A model generated the notes under the pieces. The model was given only the letters and a program-made list of their open reading frames with translations. It searched no databases and was not told the origin of the DNA. The position numbers and the translations under genes are program-made. From Candidatus Gottesmanbacteria bacterium (lineage in GTDB: Bacteria; Patescibacteriota; Microgenomatia; UBA10105; UBA927), in contig JAPLWC010000086.1 in assembly GCA_026396845.1 (NCBI GenBank), positions 1 to 16,452 on the forward strand: a stretch of DNA of 16,452 nt. Reading direction: 5' to 3'. Every line of letters begins with the position of its first letter. Position 1 is the stretch's first letter. Of the stretch, positions 8,459-14,127 are shown one piece after another.

Positions 8459-8833
8459 TTAAAAATGAGTACCGATTCCCAAATACGGTGCAAATACGAA
8501 AATCGCTACAATCACAGCTCCGGCGGCGGTGGTCAACATCATGCCTGCCGCAACATCTTTGGCGATTTTGGCTTCTGCCCGCCATTCTGTCGTAATCAAA
8601 TCCGTCATGGATTCAATCGCAGTATTCATACATTCAGCCGTGAGCCCCAGAACTATCGTAAAAATGATGATGGCCCATTCAGTTCTCGTTATCCGGAAAT
8701 AAGCGCTCAAACCAAGTGCGATCGCTGATAATGCGAGATGTATGCGGAAATTCGGCTGTGTGCGGATGGCCCACGCAAGGCCCGCGAATGCGTTTTTGAA
8801 CGAAATTGTGTGTTTCCTGAGGATTTCCTTCAT
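8459..8833 (-). CDS. Undecaprenol/diacylglycerol kinase family protein
   Basis: Small membrane kinase of the DagK family. In Gram-positive relatives the protein phosphorylates undecaprenol, returning lipid carrier to MraY; the position directly before mraY supports that role over diacylglycerol. 124 residues, normal length. Seen: SFKNAFAGLAWAIRTQPNFRIH (family N-terminus, split here as residues 11-32), three hydrophobic segments (about 33-50, 53-68, 96-115), the catalytic and metal motif ECMNTAIESMTD (67-78, Glu67, Asn70, Glu74, Asp78) and KIAKDVAAG (89-97). ATG 8833 is preferred over an upstream GTG at 8863 because the family starts there and because a promoter-like element ends only 11 bases before it. 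No Shine-Dalgarno site is present. Substrate choice is inferred. Confidence 0.92.
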   Translation of the reverse strand: MKEILRKHTISFKNAFAGLAWAIRTQPNFRIHLALSAIALGLSAYFRITRTEWAIIIFTIVLGLTAECMNTAIESMTDLITTEWRAEAKIAKDVAAGMMLTTAAGAVIVAIFVFAPYLGIGTHF

Positions 8834-8844
8834 AACTATATAAA

Positions 8845-8873
8845 AGTATAACGGCTCAACCACTAAATTACAA
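8845..8873 (-). promoter_or_regulatory. Promoter before the undecaprenol kinase gene, near-leaderless
   Basis: TTGTAA (8873-8868) and TATACT (8850-8845) are separated by 17 bp: four of six and five of six consensus matches. The -35 starts one base after the FemAB gene's stop codon. The -10 ends 11 bases before ATG 8833, so the transcript leader would be about four bases. It could drive the kinase-mraY-murI-murD-ftsW-murG-ftsQ-ftsA run. Confidence 0.5.
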
Positions 8874-8874
8874 A

Positions 8875-9606
8875 TTAGTAGCCTTTAAGCTGTTTTCGAA
8901 TGAGTTCAATAGTTTTTGGTATCACGTACAAAGGCGAGACCGGGTAATCCTGTGCGTGCATAAACTCCATCGTACGCCCCCCGAACCCTGTTTTGAACAA
9001 TGTGATGCCCCGCCACGGGTGACTTGCCTTATCCTCCGGCGCTATACCCCAAAAATTGTACAGCTTTTGACCCCGCTTTTTTGCCTCGCGTATTGCTTCC
9101 CATTGGATAAGGTAGGATGCCGGAATCTTACTCAGGATGGACGCTCCGTGGTGATAAATCGCTTGATCTCCCCAAAAAAGTATAATTGCGGATGCAATGG
9201 TTTTCCCTTCATAGACTGCGTTATAGACGACCGCATCACTACCGAATACGTCCAGTTCTTCCCGTATCCCGCTGTGCGGGACAAAACCCTGCCTCCGGGA
9301 CGTTTGCGTGTAAAGAGCAAAAAAATCCTTGGCACCCGTATGTATGGCAACACCCAATTTCTGTGCCCTGCGGATCTCATATCGTGTGGTTTTGCGCATC
9401 CCAACTAATAGTTCCTCTTCACTTTTGTCTAAATCCAGCACCCAGCAGAGTTCTGCATCCATCGCATGAATCGGGGCGTTTTGTAAACCTATGTCTTTAA
9501 ACAACTTTGTATTTTCCGGAGTAATCTCAAGAAGCGGACTCATGCGGATAAACCATGCATGTTCCCGTTTAGCTAGTGCGGTAAGATCCTTCAAAATCGC
9601 CTTCAA
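8875..9606 (-). CDS. FemAB/FemX-type aminoacyltransferase, 5'-truncated
   Basis: Family of tRNA-dependent aminoacyltransferases that add bridge amino acids to lipid II-linked peptide; GNAT-like double fold. The intact frame gives 243 residues, against roughly 320-340 usual. Seen: FIRMSPLLE (19-27), MRKTTRYEIRRA (70-81), YHHGAS (151-156), YNFWGIAPED (183-192) and ITLFKTGFGG (201-210). The N-terminal part with the usual FLQSWEWG-like motif is missing. The frame opens at a TTG with no Shine-Dalgarno site; codons farther upstream (to a TAA at 9663) have no family similarity. The true N-terminus survives as a 23-codon remnant in another frame at 9674-9603. So the gene is probably broken by a deletion of 3n+1 bases, or the assembly is wrong. 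A start at TTG 9606 or 9594 making a short protein cannot be excluded. Confidence 0.8.
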   Translation of the reverse strand: MKAILKDLTALAKREHAWFIRMSPLLEITPENTKLFKDIGLQNAPIHAMDAELCWVLDLDKSEEELLVGMRKTTRYEIRRAQKLGVAIHTGAKDFFALYTQTSRRQGFVPHSGIREELDVFGSDAVVYNAVYEGKTIASAIILFWGDQAIYHHGASILSKIPASYLIQWEAIREAKKRGQKLYNFWGIAPEDKASHPWRGITLFKTGFGGRTMEFMHAQDYPVSPLYVIPKTIELIRKQLKGY

Positions 9607-9609
9607 AAT
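9588..9609 (-). repeat. 10-bp direct repeat at the FemAB deletion junction
   Basis: ATTTTGAAGG occurs twice, 12 bp apart (9609-9600 and 9597-9588), exactly where the N-terminal remnant and the body of the FemAB gene meet in different frames. Short direct repeats of this kind are typical places for slippage or microhomology-mediated deletion. Confidence 0.5.
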
Positions 9610-9674
9610 GAATGCGCGAGTACAAACGAATCCCAGATGGTTTGGGATATAATTTCCTTTTTAATGATTGCCAT
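9603..9674 (-). pseudogene. N-terminal remnant of the FemAB gene
   Basis: ATG 9674 opens a 23-codon frame, MAIIKKEIISQTIWDSFVLA plus HSF, ending at TGA 9605-9603. ISQTIWDSFVLAHSF matches the characteristic FemAB beginning (Ile-x-x-x-x-Trp-x-x-Phe-Val-x-x-His) that normally runs on into FLQSWEWG. The remaining gene continues in a different frame about 60-80 residues later in the family alignment. It is preceded seven bases upstream by a -10-like TACAAT. I see it as the authentic 5' end of the gene, separated from its body by a deletion. The amount missing is judged from memory of family proteins. Confidence 0.7.
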
Positions 9675-9681
9675 GCATTCT

Positions 9682-9711
9682 ATTGTAGCGCGAAAATGGC
9701 TATTTTGTTAT
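9682..9711 (-). promoter_or_regulatory. Promoter before the FemAB gene, leaderless type
   Basis: ATAACA (9711-9706) and TACAAT (9687-9682) are separated by 18 bp: four of six and five of six consensus matches. The -10 ends seven bases before ATG 9674, so transcription would start at or next to the start codon. The element overlaps the end of the upstream gene. That it lies before the remnant ATG, not the TTG at 9606, supports 9674 as the original start. Confidence 0.45.
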
Positions 9712-10290
9712 ATCAAGAACATAATCATCAGGGGCAAAAGGAACAGAGGTTGTTAATAAAGGCAAATCTTTTGACCGTACCTGTAGTTGTTGAGGGGCAT
9801 AACCATATTCTCTTAAGAAACTATGATATCGATCCATTTCATCTATATGAAGCATGTCAACAATAAATACCACCCGTTGTTTTGCCCGTAAATCTTCAAA
9901 TGGAACCATAAACATATTTCTGTAGTCCAAATTTCGGTGTACAATAACTTCAGCATTGCGTTCCATCGTAGTAGTTGAATATGTATTTAACGCAATTATA
10001 GGATGAGTCATCTTAAGTGTTTGACTATCAACATTTTCCCAAAAATATTTAATGTTGCGTTTAAAGTAACTAAAATAACGTTCGTCTGGTTCGGTTAAAA
10101 GCCACGGTATGCCATCGTCTATATTGAATACTCTTGTGGGTTCCTCACCAAAACCGACCTCCAAACCATACGGTTTTTTAGTAAACGATTGAATCACAGA
10201 TGTAGCCATTCCCTTATTCTCTATAACATAGAGAAACGGGAAATGGATATTCCTAAAATGTTCAAGTCCTTTTAACTTTCGTTCAACCAT
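9700..10290 (-). CDS. Hypothetical protein, AT-rich gene
   Basis: 196 residues; I do not recognise the family. It is soluble-looking, with no signal peptide or membrane segment. YGLEVGFGEEP (about 41-51) followed by TEPDERYF (66-73) and VVFIVDMLHI (140-149) faintly recalls the glycine motif, acidic loop and later strand of a SAM-dependent methyltransferase, but the glycine motif is incomplete and this is a weak guess. The frame is open to a TTG at 10308; ATG 10290 is preferred because a promoter-like TATACT ends eight bases before it. Base composition is clearly lower in GC than its neighbours (15 of 60 bases at 10021-10080), and it is flanked by its own promoter on one side and a separate promoter on the other, which suggests an independently acquired gene inside the wall cluster. 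Confidence 0.75.
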   Translation of the reverse strand: MVERKLKGLEHFRNIHFPFLYVIENKGMATSVIQSFTKKPYGLEVGFGEEPTRVFNIDDGIPWLLTEPDERYFSYFKRNIKYFWENVDSQTLKMTHPIIALNTYSTTTMERNAEVIVHRNLDYRNMFMVPFEDLRAKQRVVFIVDMLHIDEMDRYHSFLREYGYAPQQLQVRSKDLPLLTTSVPFAPDDYVLDITK

Positions 10291-10298
10291 AGAACGAG

Positions 10299-10327
10299 AG
10301 TATACCAAAATTACTTGGAAAAATCAA
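10299..10327 (-). promoter_or_regulatory. Promoter of the hypothetical gene, leaderless type
   Basis: TTGATT (10327-10322) and TATACT (10304-10299) are separated by exactly 17 bp, with a TGG just before the -10 giving an extended -10 (TGGTATACT). Matches are four of six and five of six. The TGA stop of the MBL gene lies within the -35 box. The -10 ends eight bases before ATG 10290, so the mRNA would be leaderless or carry one or two bases. Confidence 0.55.
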
Positions 10328-10920
10328 ACTATAGGATAAGATCGATGGAATCGTAATTCTTGTCGTATTATTGTTTCTGCGCCATGTCCAGACAATAATT
10401 TAGTTTTTGAAGGATATGTCAAAATCTTTTTTATTGATCGCGATAATGCGGCAGCATTGGAATATTCGTGATCAGTTCTCCCCACAGCTCCTTCTGCAAA
10501 AATCGTATCTCCGCTAAATACAACACTATTTTTTTGAGAATATAGACTAATGCTGCCTGGTGTATGTCCTGGCGTATGCAAAACTGTAAGACCTGCAATT
10601 TTATCACCGTCATGGATATATGCAGTAATGTTCGGCGGCGGATCCGGAGTAATATTTAAAAAATGCCTCGCACTCTGCTGCATTTTTCCGACTAAAAACG
10701 CATCATCTTTATGCATCAGAAACGGGATGTTGAACGAGAGTTGGAGTGCATATGCCGCCATAATATGATCAAAGTGTCCGTGTGTGGCAATAATACGTGA
10801 AGGGGGAATTTTAAGATGGGACAGTATATATTCCGCATCATCACCCGGATCAATAATACTGTCGTCCACCAGATAACAATTGGCTGCCATCTGCCCGACA
10901 ACGAGCGTTTCTACTATCAT
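10324..10920 (-). CDS. MBL-fold metallo-hydrolase, glyoxalase II-like
   Basis: Small single-domain metallo-beta-lactamase fold hydrolase, probably cytoplasmic, substrate unknown. 198 residues. All metal ligands expected for a two-metal site are visible: THGHFDH (His47, His49, Asp51, His52), HTPGHTPGS (His119), SGDTIF (Asp138) and SGHG (His179). GAVGRTD after the Asp motif is typical of the glyoxalase II-like subgroup. The N-terminus ETLVVGQMAANCYLV is also typical. Its ATG overlaps the TGA of the aminotransferase (ATGA), so it is translated with that gene. The link to cell-wall work is only by neighbourhood; a thioester or phosphoester substrate is possible. Confidence 0.9.
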   Translation of the reverse strand: MIVETLVVGQMAANCYLVDDSIIDPGDDAEYILSHLKIPPSRIIATHGHFDHIMAAYALQLSFNIPFLMHKDDAFLVGKMQQSARHFLNITPDPPPNITAYIHDGDKIAGLTVLHTPGHTPGSISLYSQKNSVVFSGDTIFAEGAVGRTDHEYSNAAALSRSIKKILTYPSKTKLLSGHGAETIIRQELRFHRSYPIV

Positions 10921-12074
10921 AGGGCGTTAAGAACGCGACGTGCCTGGCGCGGGGAAATACGCGTCGGCAGATTAATGATATGTTCGGACGCTTCTTCCGC
11001 GCGCGGGCAACTCCCCTTTTTATATCCCATATTTTTTAACTCGACGCCTGTAGGATCAATAACATTATGATACCAATTCCCCAGGAGTATCCCCCGCTTT
11101 TTTGCGTTTGCAATAACCAGCTCGGGATTATCGACCAACCTGGGAAAACGTAAAAAGGCCCCGTCGGATCCGTACATCCGGGAGATTTCCCTGCGCTGTT
11201 TGCTAAAACGCTCAAGTTTTTTCAGTTGTTTAAGAAGCAGTGTCGCGAGTGCGTTCGGATATTTTGCCGGAAAGTCATCCGGCTGGCGGCCGTATTTTTC
11301 TTCACGATATACCGGAAAAGATAATAGTTTTATTTTTTGTAAAAAACTAAGAAGTAATTTTCCAATCTCTAACCGATAAAGCGGCAGGATAATCGCAAAA
11401 GCAACCGGGTGAAAAAGTTGCTGGAAAGTCCAGCCGACAAATGGAATTGCAAGTTTTTTGTGATAGGCTTTCAATGCTGCTATCTGTTTTTGATGATCGT
11501 CCCGGATCGTTGCGAGCCCGCCGAACACACTGGAAACCACCTTATCCCTGCCGAAACTGAAAAAAGCAGCGTCTCCGAGTCTCCCTGTCTCCCCCAGCGA
11601 ATGCGCGCAGTCTTCGATAACAATAATATTATATTTTTTTGCGATTGAAATAATTTCATCCAATTTCGCGGGTATCCCGAACGTATGCTGCACGATAATC
11701 GCTTTTGTTTTTGATGTAATTTTTTTCTCTACATCCGCCGGATCCAAATTGAACGTTCCCTCAATATCCGCGTATACGGGAATCGCCCCTGCCCACCGGA
11801 TGCTGTTGGGTACGGCAACGCACGTAAATGCCTGGATAATCACTTCGTCACCCTTCCCGACATCAAATGCCTTGAGTATTGCAAGAAGCGCCGATCTTCC
11901 GCTGTTAAACGTTACGGCACAGGCAGTCTTCAGGTAATTTCGAAACCACGATTCGACTTTTCCCGGCGCGGTGCCCCGTTGCCACACCCAAGGCGCACAT
12001 AACAACCGGGCTGCGAGCCAGACATCATCAAACTCAGTATTGGGTGATAATGAAGCGGAAATAATTCTTATCAT
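10917..12074 (-). CDS. DegT/DnrJ/EryC1-type PLP-dependent aminotransferase
   Basis: Fold-type I PLP enzyme of the sugar aminotransferase group, which usually aminates keto-sugars on nucleotide carriers. 385 residues from the chosen ATG. Seen: NSGRSALLAIL (phosphate-binding start, about 57-67), IIQAFTCVAVPN, IEDCAHSLG with the PLP-nitrogen Asp (155), SFGRDKVVSSVFGG with the Schiff-base Lys (178), and INLPTRISP near the C-terminus. A hydrophobic, Leu-rich stretch at about 210-255 suggests contact with the membrane or a lipid-linked substrate. ATG 12074 is chosen because it overlaps the hydrolase TGA as ATGA and gives MIRIISASLSPNTEFDDV; ATG 12089 in frame is an alternative. The sugar substrate cannot be read from sequence; context suggests envelope glycan. 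Confidence 0.9.
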   Translation of the reverse strand: MIRIISASLSPNTEFDDVWLAARLLCAPWVWQRGTAPGKVESWFRNYLKTACAVTFNSGRSALLAILKAFDVGKGDEVIIQAFTCVAVPNSIRWAGAIPVYADIEGTFNLDPADVEKKITSKTKAIIVQHTFGIPAKLDEIISIAKKYNIIVIEDCAHSLGETGRLGDAAFFSFGRDKVVSSVFGGLATIRDDHQKQIAALKAYHKKLAIPFVGWTFQQLFHPVAFAIILPLYRLEIGKLLLSFLQKIKLLSFPVYREEKYGRQPDDFPAKYPNALATLLLKQLKKLERFSKQRREISRMYGSDGAFLRFPRLVDNPELVIANAKKRGILLGNWYHNVIDPTGVELKNMGYKKGSCPRAEEASEHIINLPTRISPRQARRVLNAL

Positions 12075-12790
12075 ACTGATCGTAGCCATGAAGCAATGGC
12101 CCCGTAAAATTGCTTCGGATTTTTATATGATACTCCGTGACCGTTGTCAGGTAAAATAATCAACTCGGCGCTGGCAATGGTTTCCTTCATTTTTTTGGCG
12201 ATCGGCACAGGCACGATGATATCCTGCGCACCCCACACAAGCAATGTTGGTACATTGACTTTTTTCATACTCGTAACCAGTTCTTCACGGACGATCCGCT
12301 TAAACGTCTCCCGCATGGCCCCTTCGGCCCGGTAATAGTCTCTGGCGCCCACCGCGTAGTAATACCAGCTGCGTACTCTGTCCCTGAGCAAGCTGGTGAA
12401 TGGAATCAAAAAAAACAGCTTGCCGATTTTCGCGATCGTTACAAATAGAAATAATTTTTTCTTCGGAACAGGGGTAAACCCCGGAGTCCCCGTCAATACG
12501 AGCGCGTGAATACTGCTGGGGTATGCCGCCTGATATTTCAGTGCTACCCTGCCGCCGAACGATTGGGCGATAATAATGGGATTGGTTATCCGCTCTGTCT
12601 GCATATAATCCGAAAGAAATTCGACGTAATCGGAGAGGTTCAGCGGCTTTAGGGGAATCTTCGTATTGCCGAAACCCGGCAAGTCGGGAGCCCAAACCGG
12701 AAACCCGTGGCTTCGGAGCTCCGTGATAAGCGGCTCAAATGTAGCGGCAGACAATCCCCATCCATGTAACACAACAATCGGATGCTTCAT
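12071..12790 (-). CDS. Alpha/beta hydrolase
   Basis: Single-domain alpha/beta-hydrolase of unknown substrate. 239 residues. Seen: oxyanion-hole motif HGWG (9-12), nucleophile elbow AQSFGG (Ser77), acid LVWGAQD (Asp190) and catalytic His in DNGHG (His218), so the triad is complete. The cap region (about 105-165) is rich in Lys, Phe, Leu and Tyr, fitting a hydrophobic or acyl substrate. No signal peptide is visible, so it is cytoplasmic or membrane-associated. It starts five bases after the GlmU-like gene and its stop overlaps the aminotransferase ATG. No Shine-Dalgarno site is present. It could be an esterase or thioesterase; I cannot tell which. Confidence 0.9.
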   Translation of the reverse strand: MKHPIVVLHGWGLSAATFEPLITELRSHGFPVWAPDLPGFGNTKIPLKPLNLSDYVEFLSDYMQTERITNPIIIAQSFGGRVALKYQAAYPSSIHALVLTGTPGFTPVPKKKLFLFVTIAKIGKLFFLIPFTSLLRDRVRSWYYYAVGARDYYRAEGAMRETFKRIVREELVTSMKKVNVPTLLVWGAQDIIVPVPIAKKMKETIASAELIILPDNGHGVSYKNPKQFYGAIASWLRSV

Positions 12791-12795
12791 TGAGG

Positions 12796-14127
12796 TTATA
12801 GTTTCTTTTTAAACGCTTCGCGTGATGCAGGCCCGCCTTGACTCGGCGAGGCAGGTGCCGCTTTGATATTTTTTGTAATCGTAAGCCCAGGTTTGAGCGT
12901 ACAAAACGAATCTTCCGGCAGATCCCGCGTGAGGACGACTCCAGCCCCGATAAAGGAATCCTTCCCGATTTTTATGCCCGGCATGATTGACGCATTCACA
13001 CCGATCCGTACGCCCCTGCCGATCATGGCTCCGAGTTTATTCTTACCGGTGGCAACCTTTACGCCAGCAATCGCGGATGAGATTTCGCCGTCATCCAGCC
13101 GAAGATTGGCGAGTCTCGCTCCCGACCCCATACTGATATTGTCTTCCAGCACGCTGTCTCCGATGTAATTGCTGTGAAACCAGCAATCGTTGCCGATATA
13201 ACTTCGCGTAATATCCGTATTAAAACCCGTAACGCAGGCAGTGCCGATATGGGACCCTCTGATGATATTGTTGTTCCCGATAATAGTATTTTTACCGATA
13301 TAACACGGCCCCAAAATTTTTGAATTCTCAAAAATTTTGACTCCGTCTTCTATATATACAGGCCCCTCGATAACCACATGTTCCTTAATAACCACATTGC
13401 TCCCTTTATGTGACTCAATTTTGTCCAAAAACATATCCATTGCGCCAAGAACTTGCCACGGATATTTTACCGGCTGCCACGGACCGGTATAGGCAATCAC
13501 CCGGACGGTATGGGTAGCGGCATGTGACGCTAATGCTTTTTCATATACATCATCATTTTTACTTTGCGTTGACGCAAGCGTTTTGAAAAAATCCGCAGGG
13601 TCAGGAAAATAATGGAACACTACATTAACGAGATCAGAAGGTTCGCGTCCGGCTTCCGGTTTTTCAATAATATTAATTAACCGGTCGTTCTTTACCGTCA
13701 AATACCCGCCCGAAAAATGCGACGTAACCCTCTTTCCGACAACAAGTCCGTCACGGTTATCCATTTCTTTTAACAGTCCTTCATACAACACGTCATCTAC
13801 TACATCGCCGGCGTTCAAGATAAGGCAGGGCCGGTGCCCGACGGTGTCCTTGGCCGAAAGTACTGCGTCCGCCATACCGTTGGCATGCTCCTGAATAGCG
13901 ATTTCCAATTCCATTCCGGGGATTTCAAGAGATCTCACAACGTTCGCATCCCCGGGATTGGTCACGATAATTGCATGAGCGATTCCAGCGATCCGCAGTG
14001 ATTCAAGTGTATGTTCAAGAAGCGTCCTGCCAAAAAAACGGAAAACAGATTTTCCCGTCGTGATGGGCCAAAACCTTTTTCCTTCCCCGCCCGCCAAAAG
14101 AAGAGCAACAAGATTTTTTTGTTTCAT
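12796..14127 (-). CDS. GlmU-like bifunctional sugar-1-phosphate nucleotidylyltransferase/acyltransferase
   Basis: 443 residues with two domains. The N-terminal part (about 5-240) is a nucleotidyltransferase: LLLAGGEGKRFWPITTGKS (start motif), LNAGDVVDD with the metal-binding Asp, IIEKPEA and PVKYPWQVLGA. The C-terminal part (about 245-420) is a left-handed beta-helix of hexapeptide repeats (for example VVIEGPVYIEDGVKI), ending with KLGAMIGRGVRIGVNASIMPG, the arrangement seen in archaeal-type GlmU proteins. Probable role: UDP-GlcNAc formation for MurA and MurG next door; a different hexose-1-phosphate is possible. The start motif has Ser-Val-Phe where KPL is usual. The start is ATG 14127, because GGAGG lies four bases before it and only one base before ATG 14130. 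The last 20 residues (Ala-Pro-Ser-Gly-rich, then FKKKL) are encoded by a palindromic element and look like a late addition. Confidence 0.88.
   Translation of the reverse strand: MKQKNLVALLLAGGEGKRFWPITTGKSVFRFFGRTLLEHTLESLRIAGIAHAIIVTNPGDANVVRSLEIPGMELEIAIQEHANGMADAVLSAKDTVGHRPCLILNAGDVVDDVLYEGLLKEMDNRDGLVVGKRVTSHFSGGYLTVKNDRLINIIEKPEAGREPSDLVNVVFHYFPDPADFFKTLASTQSKNDDVYEKALASHAATHTVRVIAYTGPWQPVKYPWQVLGAMDMFLDKIESHKGSNVVIKEHVVIEGPVYIEDGVKIFENSKILGPCYIGKNTIIGNNNIIRGSHIGTACVTGFNTDITRSYIGNDCWFHSNYIGDSVLEDNISMGSGARLANLRLDDGEISSAIAGVKVATGKNKLGAMIGRGVRIGVNASIMPGIKIGKDSFIGAGVVLTRDLPEDSFCTLKPGLTITKNIKAAPASPSQGGPASREAFKKKL
12827..12855. repeat. Palindromic GC-rich element in the 3' end of the GlmU-like gene
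   Basis: Both ends read GCAGG on the plus strand; in between CCCGCC and GGCGAG can pair (one G-T) around loop TTGACTC. On the coding strand it encodes the tail PASPSQGGPA. It resembles the short interspersed palindromes common in Patescibacteria genomes. Only one copy is in this window. Confidence 0.4.

Noticed and set aside
9607..9660. In-frame 5' extension of the FemAB body up to the TAA at 9663
   Set aside because: Its translation has no convincing FemAB similarity, whereas another frame over the same bases encodes the real FemAB N-terminus.
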